This document shows, piece after piece, positions 22,430 to 33,418 of a stretch of DNA of 64,000 bases; position 1 is the first letter of the stretch, and every line of letters begins with the position of its first letter. The notes below the pieces were generated by a model. The model was not told the DNA's origin. It searched no databases and saw nothing but the letters and a program-made list of their open reading frames with translations. Source of the DNA: Merzomyia westermanni (lineage: Eukaryota > Arthropoda > Insecta > Diptera > Tephritidae). Where the stretch lies: the NCBI GenBank assembly GCA_949987695.1, contig OX465289.1, forward strand, positions 142,844,390 to 142,908,389, written 5' to 3'. The position numbers were made by a program, and so were the translations under genes.

Positions 22430-23737
22430 ATGGCGAAGCTGAATGAATTAAAGATTCAGCAACTCAAAAATGAGTTGGAACAACGGGGACTGAACACTAC
22501 AGGCAATAAATCAGAGTTACAGTCACGATTGCGAGAGGCTATGGAAGCAGAAGGAATCGACGTTGATGATCATGTTTTTCATCTTGTGGAGGAGGCACCA
22601 ACAAAAATGGAAGAAAAAAAGGAGTCTCCGAATCCAGTAGCAACCGTCAACACAAACATGGTATTGGCTGTATTAACTCAGATGTCGACTAAAAAGGAAG
22701 AACAGAAAACTTACATGGCATCTCAGCTCGAAGAACAGAAAACTTGCATGGCATCTCAGCTCGAAGAACAGAGAACTTGCATGGCATCTCAGTTGGAAGA
22801 ACAAAAGACACACATGGCATCTCAGTTGGAAGAACAGAAGACTTGCATGGCATCTCAAATTTCAGCTCAACTAGAGGAACAGGAGGCTCGCTTGTCGTCG
22901 AGAATTGCATTGCAGCTGGAGGCACAGGAAGAACGAATGGCATCACAGCTAAGAATGCAAGACGCAAAAATTACTGAAGTGCAGGAGGTATTCAGAGAAC
23001 GGCAAGACAAAATTGAGGCCGAAGTAGATGCATTGAGAGGTCGCATCCAGGAGTTGCAGCTAAATCGTCAAACTGCTTCAACGAGTATTCCCAAGGTAAA
23101 AACCCCATCTTTTGACGGTTCTGTTCCTTTCCAGGTATTCAAGCTACAGTTTGAGAAGACGGCAGCTGTAAATAATTGGGGCACGGAAGACAAAGTTGCT
23201 GCACTATTCGTGGCATTGAAAGGGCCTGCAGCTGAAATCTTGCAGACTATTCCTGACGGCGAACGGAATAATTATGAGGCATTGATGAGAGCAGTTGAGA
23301 GACGCTATGGTAGCGAACATCGAAAGCAGATATACCAAATAGAGCTACAGAATCGATCCCAGAAATCTAATGAGACTTTGCAGGAATTTGCATCGGACAT
23401 CGAGAGGTTGGCAAATGCGGACGCACCCGTGGAGTACACTGAGAGGGTAAAAATCCAAAGTTTTATAAATGGAATACGCGATGTAGAGACGAAGCGGGCC
23501 ACATATGCAAACCCCAAACGGGCATTCTCTGAAACGGTATCACATGCTCTAACGCAGGAAACAGGCTCACTTTTGAGTAAACCTGCATGCAAGGCTCATC
23601 GTGTAGAAGTGGAAACTCCGGCTTGGGTAGACAAAATTTTGGAAGCGTTGAACGGAGTACAGAAAAAAAGCAATGGCGCCATTAAATGCTTTAAGTGTGG
23701 AAAATCTGGTCATATAGCACGTCAGACAGACAATTAA
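22430..23737 (+). CDS. Ty3/gypsy Gag polyprotein (435 aa), C terminus cut
   Basis: ATG in a typical position about 45 bp after the primer-binding site. Residues 1-40 (LKIQQLKNELEQRGL...KSELQSRLREAME) resemble a SAP-like helical motif. Residues about 89-143 are five 11-residue repeats of the EEQKTCMASQL type in a long coiled coil to about 210. Residues about 225-390 form a retrotransposon gag capsid region (FKLQFEKTAAVNNW...YGSEHRKQIYQIEL). The end is a CCHC knuckle CFKCGKSGHIARQT in which the last cysteine position is threonine, followed by a stop. Sister sequence at 24590 keeps the cysteine. The frame is otherwise open, unlike every other gag here. Confidence 0.88.
   Translation: MAKLNELKIQQLKNELEQRGLNTTGNKSELQSRLREAMEAEGIDVDDHVFHLVEEAPTKMEEKKESPNPVATVNTNMVLAVLTQMSTKKEEQKTYMASQLEEQKTCMASQLEEQRTCMASQLEEQKTHMASQLEEQKTCMASQISAQLEEQEARLSSRIALQLEAQEERMASQLRMQDAKITEVQEVFRERQDKIEAEVDALRGRIQELQLNRQTASTSIPKVKTPSFDGSVPFQVFKLQFEKTAAVNNWGTEDKVAALFVALKGPAAEILQTIPDGERNNYEALMRAVERRYGSEHRKQIYQIELQNRSQKSNETLQEFASDIERLANADAPVEYTERVKIQSFINGIRDVETKRATYANPKRAFSETVSHALTQETGSLLSKPACKAHRVEVETPAWVDKILEALNGVQKKSNGAIKCFKCGKSGHIARQTDN
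22694..22858 (+). repeat. 33-bp coding minisatellite in gag
   Basis: Five tandem 33-bp units encoding EEQK/R-T-Y/C/H-MASQL. Corresponding parts of the gag relics at 20040, 28570 and 34070 have different numbers or degraded units, so copy number varies between family members. Confidence 0.85.
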
Positions 23738-24219
23738 AAACATTGCTCCTTTGGTTTCTTTTGCTCTAATTCAAACTAAACTATGCATTATAAAGTAATA
23801 TTTATTAATATTTTTTATTATTTGTATTATTATTTGTTTCCTCTTCCAAATTCAATATATGTATACAAGTATGTTGTATGTTCCAAATTCAATATATTTT
23901 TAAAAGTATGTTGAGCAACTTTTATTGCCGCCACTGTGTACAGTGGCAATAAGATAGTTCCGTGCTTGTACACCTAACAATACAGCTGTGTAAATTTAAA
24001 TAAATTCCATAAATCGGCTTTGTAGTGATGCGCTAACAAACATACATATAGACAGACACAAATTTTAAAACCCTTTGCTATGGATGTTCCTTTGATATCT
24101 ACTACGATATCTACTATGAATTTTATTATATGTTAAGACAACTAAAGCTAAATGGTATTACCAAAATAAGGGCAGTAAGAACATTACTGTGGTCACCTGT
24201 GTCGGAGTGTCCTTGTAAA
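23738..24219. other. Noncoding insertion or junction segment
   Basis: Replaces the expected gag-pol continuation. Includes a near-palindrome (ttattgccgccactgtg / tacagtggcaataa, about 23920-23952) and a short GTCT-like tract (24043-24058). No gene recognised. Confidence 0.45.
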
Positions 24220-24520
24220 TACGCCTAACAGGACCCAGTTATCCAAGCGGTACATCTCTTATTTGCTGCACTTTGCTCATATCTGCGTAAAGCTCTTCGT
24301 TAAACTTAAATTAATCTTCTATTGAATTTTTCTCTCGATACATCTCCGAGCCGTACATCAGGACAGGTATGGTCAGGTATCTACTAATAAACCGTGGTCC
24401 TTGAATTTATAAGCTGACATGTATTAGCTGCACACTACTTACCAAAACGACAAAATCCTTATAGTTCCCATATTTGAGGATACAAGCACTTCGTTTTGGT
24501 CGCGTTCACCGCAAGATCCA
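24220..24520 (-). pseudogene. Decayed LINE fragment (same family as 45004-46152)
   Basis: Words such as tctgcgtaaagctcttcgtt, tttctctcgatac and catatcaggaca-type sequence match the antisense of the LINE C-terminal region at 45210-45400. Too degraded to translate usefully. Confidence 0.5.
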
Positions 24521-24527
24521 CTTTATT

Positions 24528-25560
24528 CTTAGTAGACAAAATTTTGGAAGCGTTAAACTGAGTACAGAGGAGAAGTGATGGTGCCATCAGATGTTTCAAA
24601 GGTGGAAAACCAGGTCACATAGTACGTTATTGCGCCACTGTCTCCAGTAATCCAAGCAATTCAGGTGGGCATAAACTCAAAGCTAGAGAAGAGGAGCAAG
24701 ATGAATGCCAAGCAATCTCTGTGACACGACTGCGAGCGAAATGCTGCTGTTGATGGGTACGTGGACGGGAAAGAGCGCTTGCTGACTGTTGATACGGGTG
24801 CATCACATCCCATCATTCGGAATGACTTGGTCAGCGGGAAGGTGATACCATTTCAGAAAGCTAAGTTGCGGACAGTAACTGGTGAAACCAAGTAATTCCT
24901 GGGAGAAATGACTGGGAACGTGGCTAACTATCACAACTTCTTGGTAGCGAATATTGTCGACGAAGTTATCATTGGCATCGATTTCGTGGCTGAAAGAGAC
25001 ATTGACATCAACGTAAGGAACAGTGTTATGACTTACAACTGCCAAGAAGTACCTCTGATCTTTGGACATAATAGTGGCTATATCACCAAAGGAGCCTCTA
25101 AGGCAGAGGTAGCTCCTCTATCACAGGCTTGCATGGACAGATGCCAATTGAAGAAGAGTTGGCAAGGCCAGGAGGAAGATAGAGATTTGGCTCGTGTGTT
25201 GAAAGGACTGAGCGAGAACAAAAAGCCAAGAAAAGAAGAGATGGTCGCAGAGAGTCGCATCGCAAAAGCATTAGATTGCCAGAATCATCGAGCACTTATT
25301 GTTGCTCCCCAGGCAAGAAGTCCAGATGTTATCAAACGTCGCATAGTTGCCGAGATGGAAGGTACCTGGGAATAAAGAAAACACTGCAAGAGGTAAAGCG
25401 GTGGTTCAATTGGATTGGTTGCAGACAATCTGTAAGGGAATGAATTACTAAGTGTGCAAAGTGTGCTGAGGATAAAAGGCGAACATCTGGTGGTTATGTT
25501 CCGAGGAAGCAGAGTAACGTGGTGGATAAAATGAAACGGCACACTGAGAAAATGTAACCG
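24528..25560 (+). pseudogene. Gypsy pol relic: gag end, protease, integrase N terminus
   Basis: Starts with a second, different copy of the gag end (VDKILEAL..., knuckle ending GHIVRYC). It then has a retroviral-type aspartyl protease with LLTVDTGASHPIIRNDL at about 24780 and IIGIDFVAERDIDI at about 24965. After a jump it reads a pre-integrase linker (DLARVLKGLSENKK, about 25185) and the integrase zinc-binding region (KCAKCAED, about 25450). Reverse transcriptase and RNase H are absent, so a large internal deletion occurred. The repeated gag end shows this is not simply the continuation of 22430-23737. Confidence 0.8.
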
Positions 25561-25577
25561 AGTCGCTAGACCCCCCC

Positions 25578-25820
25578 AGGTTAGGAGGTTAGATAATGCC
25601 CGGGGTAGGCATACCGGTAGTAAAAGGCGATTAATATGCACAAATTTAATTACATGTAACTCGATGGTGGATCTACGGATATGATGCCTCTAACCTTTCA
25701 TTACACATCTTCTCCTTCCTTACGGGAGGGGTGACATGACCACCGGTCATACCAAATCGCTATTACGACAGTGTGGCAGTACCGCAAGAGGGCCGGAGCG
25801 TACCGGCAAAGGACTGTCAC
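25578..25820 (+). repeat. Dispersed repeat X, copy 1
   Basis: Runs from ggttaggaggttagataatg through ggggtaggcataccggtag to cggcaaaggactgtcac, followed by a (CAA)n stretch at about 25833-25852. A diverged copy lies inverted at 32213-32471. The CAA tail suggests a non-LTR element 3' end or SINE; family not identified. It interrupts gypsy integrase sequence. Confidence 0.6.
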
Positions 25821-25844
25821 TTCCGTTAACACTCAACAACAACA

Positions 25845-26126
25845 ACAACCGAATCCCGAAGAAATGAGTTGCAGGAATGTTGTCCGGGTACCACTGGGAA
25901 CGGAAGTTAACACACAAATCCCTGCGGGATTAAGGACAGACAAAATGGTTGGAATATGTGACAATGTAATGCATTGTGGGAATGTCGGCAGGAGAGGATT
26001 GATGTCGGAGTCTCAATCCCTGGAGGAAATGAGGTTTAATAAAGCTTTGCCAACCATTGAGTGTCTAGCAGCGTTTGGGTCGAACAATGTGTCCGATCGC
26101 AACGATGAGACTTAGTTGCAGGGCAG
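25845..26126 (+). pseudogene. Gypsy pol 3' end before LTR c
   Basis: The MSESQSLEEMRFNKALPTIE...AFGSNNVSDRNDET stretch matches the pol end preceding LTR f (56340-56510) and the ...LVHLERLVAFGSGNV end before LTR e. It is the C-terminal tail of pol abutting the 3' LTR. Confidence 0.7.
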
Positions 26127-26230
26127 TGATGCGAATATTCCCAAGTATGTACCATCCCTAACTCAATAACACTCCTACCAATAGTTTGACACAACAGAGA
26201 TAACGATGACTACGCATATGCATGCAACTT

Positions 26231-26577
26231 AAGTTTTTGCCCGCCTGCGAAAAGCTTTTAAAAAGAAAAACTAGTTAAGACGTTGCTTCAAATATGAATC
26301 TTTATTCCGGAAACATTACAGCTTAAAAACCGGTTAGAAACTAAACTTATTTTCAAATTTTCAAGAATTGTTTACTTAAAATTAATTTCATCATTTGATG
26401 TAATAGCTTGGCCTTGTAATGCCTTGCCCTTGAAGATATCTATTTCTTAATTATGAAAAATTCAACCAAAGCTGCAAAAAGATGCAACTGAACAAACAAA
26501 GTTGTTTGTTATTTTAGAGACTGCAGCTTGAGCTTGCAGTACAAACTATTTTGTTTATCTTATGGCTAAGTGCTCTG
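26231..26577. mobile_element. Unclassified ~347-bp insertion in LTR c
   Basis: Splits the LTR between atgcatgcaa and gcaagcaagag. The word tgcaa occurs on both sides, a possible 5-bp target duplication. Ends cttaag...gttaact show no convincing inverted repeats. Noncoding, family unknown. Confidence 0.55.
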
Positions 26578-26768
26578 TGTAAGCGGTGGCGTTAACTTGC
26601 AAGCAAGAGAAAGAGAGATCGCGAGAGTGTTTGCGAATACGAAGCAAATAGGAGAGGGCAATACATAACACCGACCCTTCGAGAACACGAAGAGGGAAGA
26701 ACCAAGAAACTTCTGGGTGCAAAGGGTAGCACCCTGTCGGACTATAAAAGGCAGTAACCAAGCAAGGC

Positions 26769-26985
26769 CGCCTTGGTGTGGGGGTAGCGTTGCTGGCCTA
26801 CCACACCGAAGGTCCAAGGTTCGAGCTTCTCAGAAAAAATTCATCTGCTTTGCCGATCGGAATCGGATAAAACTGTAGGTCCCGCCAATGTGGAGGAAAA
26901 ATTAGAAGCAGCACACCACAAATTGGTAAGAAGTTCGGCCTTAATCTCCTTGGAGGTACTTCGCGCCAATTATTTATTTATTTTT
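26769..26985 (+). mobile_element. tRNA-derived SINE, copy 3, with 13-bp target duplication
   Basis: Flanked by perfect 13-bp duplications aaccaagcaaggc (26756-26768 and 26986-26998) inside LTR c. Head cgccttggtgtgggggtagcg (A-box-like), then ggtccaaggttcgagc (B box), an internal deletion joining straight to ttctcagaaaaaattcatc, and a 3' end tatttatttattttt. The duplication fixes both ends exactly. Confidence 0.93.
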
Positions 26986-27191
26986 AACCAAGCAAGGCAG
27001 GTGGATCAGTTCATTTTAAAGTGTTAAACAGTGAACTACTGTGAAGTTACCAAACTCTTAAATTTGTATTGCGTTTATTACTAGTAAATAAAACTAGATA
27101 TTTCTTATAGCATTTTGCCTTTGTGTGTTTATTTGACTTTGTAGTGATCAAACTCAGGATTATTAATCGATTAATCATCGAACTCGTCACA

Positions 27192-27909
27192 GTACATTTG
27201 CCACTTATTATAATGACATACTTGCATATCTAACCTGAAATTACTTCTTGCTGGCGTTGCTGTATATCTAGTTGCTGAAATAAGGAAGGATGGGAAACAC
27301 TTCTTTTCCAACCTCCCACCTAAATAGAAGCATTAATTGTGTTGATTGGAATTTGTTGCAATTCGACAGCTAATATGTTAAAACTAAAGCTAGTATAACT
27401 AATAATGTTAACATTTGGAATAAGGGAGGATTGGAAACACATCCTTTTCAACCTTCCAACTAAATAGGAGCAATAACTGTGTTGATCGGAGTCTGTTGCA
27501 TTCTGACAGCTAATATGTTAACAATTAAATTAGTATAACTAATAAAGTTAACAATTGGAATAAGGGAGGATTGGAAACACGTAATTTCTAACCTCTTAAA
27601 TATTTGGTCAAAATCCAATGCTTTCTGACAGCATTGGCATCATTATTTTTGTATGTAATTTTAGTTATACTATTGTCATGTTTTCAGTTCATATGTAATA
27701 TTAGTAATAATTTAATCTTAATTATTTTCTTTTATAAATATCTCTTCATTGTTAATGACTGTTTTGTGTGTCAACTTTAAATAAATAAATTAATTAATTT
27801 AAAAAAATTACTAAGAATACAATATACCACCTCGGTGCGCGGGTGATTCGAATATATTTTATTACCCCGATACATCTTTACCTAATAAGTACGCACATAT
27901 CGCTAATAT
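27192..27909. repeat. Intergenic DNA with ~140-bp tandem repeats
   Basis: Between LTR c and LTR d. From about 27275 to 27650 a unit starting ggaataaggg/aaggatt/ggg and ending taatgttaacatt is repeated about 2.7 times with period near 140 bp. The rest is AT-rich with no gene seen. Confidence 0.75.
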
Positions 27910-28291
27910 TGTGGCGAATATTCCCAAGTATGTACCATCCCTAACTCAAGAACACTCCCACGCCTAGTTAACACAACAGAGATAACGATACCTACGCTTA
28001 TGCATGCAAGCAAAAGCAAAAGATATCGCGCGAGTGTTTGCGAATACTAGAAAGAGAGGAGATATCAATCCATAACACCGACCTTTCGAGAACACGAAAA
28101 GGGGACAACCAAAAAACTTCTGGGTGCGTAGGGTAGCACACTGTTGGACTATAAAAGGCAGTGACCAAGCAAGGCAGTGGGACCAGATAGTGAATTTGTA
28201 TTGTGGGTATGACTAGTAAATAATATAATATTTGACTTTATAGTGATCGAACCCAGGAAGAAATAATCGAAGACTCATCGAATTCGTCACA
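27910..28291 (+). repeat. Gypsy-family LTR d (shortened)
   Basis: About 382 bp, from tgtggcgaatattcccaag to cgaattcgtcaca, with an internal loss after ggcagtgaccaagcaaggcag. The primer-binding site behind it has lost its middle (attggtattgttaaata). It heads the gag-pol relic 28340-33418. Confidence 0.85.
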
Positions 28292-28339
28292 ATTGGTATT
28301 GTTAAATAATTGCCAGTGATTGCAAAAATGAAAAGGACA

Positions 28340-29110
28340 TGGCAAAGTGGAACAATGGGGATTAAATACAACAGGAAATAAATTAGAGATACAGTCACGA
28401 TTGCGAGAAGCTATGGAAGCGGAAGGGATTTACGTTGACGATTATGTGTTTCATATTGTGAAAGAAGCATCTAAAAAAATGGAAAAGAAGGAGTCTACGA
28501 TTGCATCAGAAAGTTTAGTCGCAAACGCGTTGTTGGCTGCATTGAATCAGATGTCATCAGGCATTTCAACTTAGCTGGAAGAATAAAAGACAAACATGGC
28601 ATCTCAGGCGGAAGAACAGAAGAAACATATGACATCTGAAATTCAGCGCAACTAGAGAAACAGAAGCTCCGGATATCGTCGAGAATTTCATTGCAGCAGG
28701 AAGAACGAATGTCATCACATCTAAGAATGCAGGGAGCAAAAATAACTGAAGTGCCTTAGGTATTCAGAGAACGGCAGGACAAAATTAAGGCTGAGGTGGT
28801 TGCATTGAGAGATCGCATCCAGGAGGTGCAACTGAATCGTAAAACTGCTTCAACGAGCGCCCCGAAATTAAAAACCCCATCGTTTGATGGTTCTGTTCCT
28901 TTTTAGGTATTTCAGTTACAGTTTGAGAAGACGGCAGCTGTGAACAATTGAGGAATGGGGACCTGCAGCCGGAATCTTGCAGATGATTCCTGATTGCGAA
29001 CGAAACAACTATGAAGCATTTATGGGTGCAGTTGAGAAGCGCTGTGGTAGCGCACATCGGAAACAGATATACCAAATAGAGTTACAGAATCGCTCCCGCA
29101 ATTGAATGCT
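28340..29110 (+). pseudogene. Gypsy gag relic after LTR d
   Basis: Collinear with the intact gag: QWGLNTTGNKLEIQSRLREAMEAEG at about 28350, degraded coiled-coil repeats, PSFDGSVPF at about 28880, then RCGSAHRKQIYQIELQN at about 29040. In-frame stops (for example tttttaggt at about 28901) and deletions inactivate it. Confidence 0.8.
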
Positions 29111-29149
29111 CCATAATCTCTGTCTCAAAAATGGGAAGGAAAGCTTAAT

Positions 29150-31005
29150 CTTACTGTTGGAGGATATGTGGGCGGAAAGGAGATTTTATTCACGGATACG
29201 GTCGCATCTCATTCCATAATTCTTTACGATTTAGTCAACAATGAGGTGAGACCATTGCATGGAGCAAAGTTGCGTGCGGCGACTGGTGAGGACACCAAAG
29301 TCCTTGGCGAGGTAACATGAGAAATTGCGTCAAGCACAACCTCATAGTAGTGCACATTGTTGATGATTATTTGTCGTGGTTTTCTTAAGCGAGCAAGGCA
29401 TCAAGATTGACATGCCACTAAATTTTGTTTACAAAAAGAACTACGTGAGTAAGAGAGTATTCGTGGGGGAGAGCCGAAAAATTCCATCGAAGTCAGAAGC
29501 AGTCATATGGGCAAAGATTGACGGAAATTATGGGACAAACAAATCAAAGACGAATATACTAGTTGGAAAAACGCTGGCTAGGACAAAACAAGATGGTCGT
29601 ATACGGTAACATTACCTAATGAGTTCAAATCACCAATCAAACTTTTCAAAGGAGCTATATTGGGACAATGCCAAGAGGCCGAGGTAGTTATTATCTTGAT
29701 CTTGGTAGATCTTTCTGATAACATCATGCCATAGACAAAAAGACTGGAAGAGGACCATCAAAACAAGGCAAAATAACTTTTACTCAAATATTCTTCGCAT
29801 ATTTGACAAAGATGGCTCCAAACCAGGTTGGACCAACGGTGTGAAGCATCAAATAGATACTGGTGATGCAAGGCCAACCCGACAAGCTTCTCGTAGTGTT
29901 CGTTTAACCAACCGCCAAGTGGTAAGGGGAATTATAGAAGAAATGAGCGATAGTGTCGTGATCGAACCATCAGCTAGTCCGTGGAGCTCAGCGGTAGTAA
30001 TAGTGCAAAAGAAGGATGGAAAAATGAGGTACTGTGTGGATTACCCGAAGTTGAATGACGTAACTAAAAAAGACAGCTATCCTTTGCCAAGAATTGTCGA
30101 TACTCTCGGCTAATCATCTGGCACGAAATGGTTTTCCACACTCTACTTGAAAAGCGGCTACTGGCAAGTGGAGGTAAAGGATGAAGATAAAGAAAAGGCA
30201 GCCCTCAGCTTTGTAGAGGGCTTTGCTACTTTTGAGAGACTCATTGCTCATGTACTAAAAGGAAAGCATTGGAAAAAATGGTTGGTGTACCTGAACCAAA
30301 TCATCGTGCTGGGAAAATGCTTTGAGGAACACCTAAGAACTGGTCCTGGTCTGAAATTAAATCCCGAAAAGTGTTCCTTGCTTAAGCAGGAAGTAAGTTA
30401 TTTGGGTCACAAGGTAACGACGGAGGGCATCTGCAATGCTAAGCAAAAGATCGAAGCCGTAAAGGATTGGCTAAGACCGAGGAATTTACATGAGTTACGA
30501 AGTTTCCTGTGCACATTTTATCGCCGATTTGTACCGAATTTCGCCAGCTTAGCTAGTAGTCTCCATGAGCTTACCAGGAAAAATACGTGCTTTGAATGGA
30601 AGGAGGAACATGAAGTGGCTTTCCAAGCCTTGCGGTAGATGACATCCACGGAGGAATGGGACATAGTTCAATTGAGGAAATGTCAGCATGAAGATCCAGA
30701 TCTGGCTCGTGTGATGCTAGGGCTTGAGCGAAACGAAGGACCAGTGAGAGAGGAGATGTCAGCAGAAAGTCCTGTTGCCATGTCATATTGGGTACAGTGG
30801 AACAGTTTACAATTGGTATATGGTTGTTTGCATCGAATATGGGAGAGTGAGGATGGTCAATGTCTTCGTAAGCTAATGGTCGTCACAACGAAGAAAATCC
30901 CTGATGTTCTCAATGAATTACATAGCGGTTCAAGCGGAGGTCATCTTGGAGTCACCAACGCCTTAGAGAAAATCAAGCATCAGAATACAATAATGATACT
31001 AAAAT
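29150..31005 (+). pseudogene. Gypsy protease-RT-integrase relic
   Basis: Protease remnant near 29190 (a TGASH-like site read as DTVASHSII). RT from 29841: KHQIDTGDARPTRQA, ASPWSSAVVIVQKKDGKMRYCVDY, then KSGYWQVEVKDEDKEKA. The palm core is shortened and the catalytic YxDD site reads YLNQ. The RT end (NPEKCSLLKQEVSYLGHKV, ELRSFL) is followed by a jump over RNase H to the linker DLARVMLGLERNEG and the integrase HLGVTNALEKI motif at 31005. Catalytically dead. Confidence 0.85.
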
Positions 31006-31839
31006 AAAAAAAACTTTTCACAAGAATACACTTTTCTTAAGATTTTTGCAAACCAAATCAACCACACATCCCATTGTACGATTCGACCCCCTAGTAAACC
31101 GCCACTAAACAAATTAACAAAGGAAACAAATTTATTAGGCTCACAACTTTACATATAAATCCGATCTCTACGTAGTGGTTAATTACCTTTATGTTGATAT
31201 AACCTGCCCAACCGAGATGATGGACCGTTTACCCATATCATTGACAACTAGAAATTGCAGACCAGCCTACTGAGAAATTTGTCTGCTTATATCGCATTTA
31301 AGATCTTAAACTGCAGCCATAGCCATAATGGCATAGTCATGGTCATAACGTATACTCAACCATATCTATAATCAACGATTTTCTGTGGCTTAACATAAGA
31401 GATACGGTAAACTTCGGAAGAGTAGGAAAAAAAAATTCTAACGCTGAGAGCCAGTTTAACGGAGCAATTTAAGTGAAAAATAATTTTTTTCGCTGTGAGA
31501 TTTCATATATAATTAGGGTCAAGAAATAATTTTTCATTTAAATTTCTTTATGAAAATTCCGAAAAAAATTCCAACTTAAAAATCAATAGGCATATGACAG
31601 AATAGCAAAGTCATTCATGGCATGGTTATGGATTTGGCGTTATGGTATGCTCCCATTAACTGATGTACTATCTAGTTTAAAAAGGATCACTATCCATAAG
31701 TTTCTCATCATACCTATCCTGATAGATAGTATCGAAAGAAGATTATATAACCCTCGGAGTATACAAGAGATAGTTCTCCTTTTATTCTCGTAATTCCCGG
31801 GGCGAGTATAGACGAAAATCAAATGATGAGTTGTACAAG
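31006..31839. other. Noncoding insertion in gypsy integrase
   Basis: AT-rich DNA interrupting the integrase between its zinc-binding part and its core. No gene or known repeat recognised. A cluster of ccatagccataatggcatagtc-like words near 31310-31345 is a local short repeat. Confidence 0.4.
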
Positions 31840-32060
31840 ACTTACGCAGGTATGGTCACGTGTAGTGAATTAAAAGACTCCGCTGATTGGGTCATGTTAC
31901 TCGAATGGACTACGATGCAGAGGAAGGGGAGGCCTCGATTAGAAGTTGGAGGATTGTCGGCAGTTATTGCTCAGACAAGGATTACTGGCATGCTTTGACA
32001 TGCAAACGTCAAAATCGCCTAGACGGCTAAGCGCCATTGTATAATGATGATTGGCACCAA
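31840..32060 (+). pseudogene. LINE 3'-terminal fragment
   Basis: Translation gives RxGHVxRMDYDAE...SWRxxGxxxQ-like pieces followed by a 3' end with ataatgatgattgg. Such RxRWLGHVxRM tails occur at the C terminus of LINE proteins like the one at 45004-46152. Degraded, family uncertain. Confidence 0.45.
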
Positions 32061-32212
32061 TTTTCTGGGCTGATATAAGATACAGTTCATGGGAATGAGT
32101 TATCTAAAGAAACATTTTAAGACAGGATAAACAGTCCAAGGTCGAATCCTATTTTTCACCCGTTCAAAAATAATTAGCAAAAATCAAGAAGGTTTTGGGG
32201 AGTGCTGTCGAA

Positions 32213-32471
32213 CTGACAGTCCTTGGCCGGATATGCATCCGGTACTTCCTTGCGGTAATGCCCGATTGTCGTGGTAGCGATTTGCTATGACCAGTGGAAC
32301 CTTCTAGGTCATGTCACACCTCCTTTCGTAAGGAAGGAGAGATGGGTAATGAGAGGTGAGAGGTGTCCTATATGTACATCAACCATCGAGTTGAACCTTA
32401 TTACCTTGGTGCATATTAGTCGCCTCTTACTTTCGGTATGCCTACCTCGAGCATATTCTAAACCCCTAACC
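32213..32471 (-). repeat. Dispersed repeat X, copy 2 (inverted)
   Basis: Reverse complement of repeat X at 25578-25820, roughly three-quarters identical by eye: tgacagtccttggccgg, tagcgatttgctatgacc, tcctttcgtaaggaagg, cggtatgcctacc. Both copies lie inside integrase regions of gypsy relics of the same family. Confidence 0.6.
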
Positions 32472-32589
32472 AGCAGAGATTCTATTGGGTTGGTCGCCGT
32501 CAATCGCTCGCGGAGTGAATTGCCAACTGTGAGGTGTGCATAAAAACTAAATGACCGAAATCGAGTAGCCATAGCCAAATTAAACACTG

Positions 32590-33418
32590 TAATTCAGGAG
32601 CACCATTTGAAGGGATTGCCCAGGATGTATCTGGCCAGAAGTCTAACCTATTCCAAATCAAGGGGAAAAACTATAGCAGAAGGGTTTACTAAAAATTGGA
32701 TAGCAAGGTTTGGTGCACCGAAAGAGCTACATTCTGTCCAAGGCTAGAATTTGGAATCAGCTGTGTCCCAGAAAATGTGCAAAGCATTGAGCAATTCGAA
32801 AAGCTCGAACAACTACACTGTATCCCCAGTGAGATGGCATGGTTGAACGATTCAATAGAACCTTGGAGGAACACCTAAGGAAAGTGGTGGATAGGTTCCA
32901 TAAAGATTAGGAGATTCACATCTCCTTGTTCCTGATGGCATATCGCTCTGCAATACATGAAACCACCTGTCAAACTCTTGCAAAGGTAATTTTTGGGAAT
33001 GGTCTTCGGTTTCCAGCTAACTTGAAGTTTGCGATAAAGGCTAATGCAGGAATAAATGCTCGGAAAATCACTAGCGTCTTGGAAGAGGAAATGAGAGAAA
33101 TACACTACCTTTTAAGACAACGAACTAAGATCATGAGTGATAAGATGAAAGCCAGGTACGACAAAACAATAAACTCGGAAGGTTTTATGGAAGGAGATTA
33201 AGTCCTGCTGTACAACCCATAACGTAAAAAATGTTTGTCCCAAAGCTGCAATGTAACTGGGAAGGCCCATACAAAGTCATGAAGCGGATCAACGATGTTG
33301 TCTATCGCATACATACTATTGGAAGGCCACGGAATAAGTTGTAGTTGGTCCATTTGGAAAGGCTGGTTGCATTTGGTTCGGGCAATGTGTCGAGACGATC
33401 AGACTTAGGTGAGGGCAG
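32590..33418 (+). pseudogene. Gypsy integrase core and C terminus relic
   Basis: Picks up the integrase after the insertion: a WIARFGAPKELHS-type block (about 32700), a GMVERFN-like block around 32838 read in a shifted frame, LMAYRSAIHETTCQT (about 32934), then EEEMREIHYLLRQRTKIMSDKMKARYDK (about 33090), KLQCNWEGPYKVMKRIND and VHLERLVAFGSGN. The last blocks are the usual chromodomain-less gypsy C terminus. Ends against LTR e. Confidence 0.82.

Larger units (their letters stand above)
26127..27191 (+). repeat. Gypsy-family LTR c, interrupted twice
   Basis: LTR sequence from tgcgaatattcccaagtatg to gaactcgtcaca, about 488 bp once two insertions are removed: about 347 bp at 26231-26577 and a SINE plus target duplication at 26769-26998. 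It follows the pol end and lacks a downstream primer-binding site, so it acts as a 3' LTR. Confidence 0.85.
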
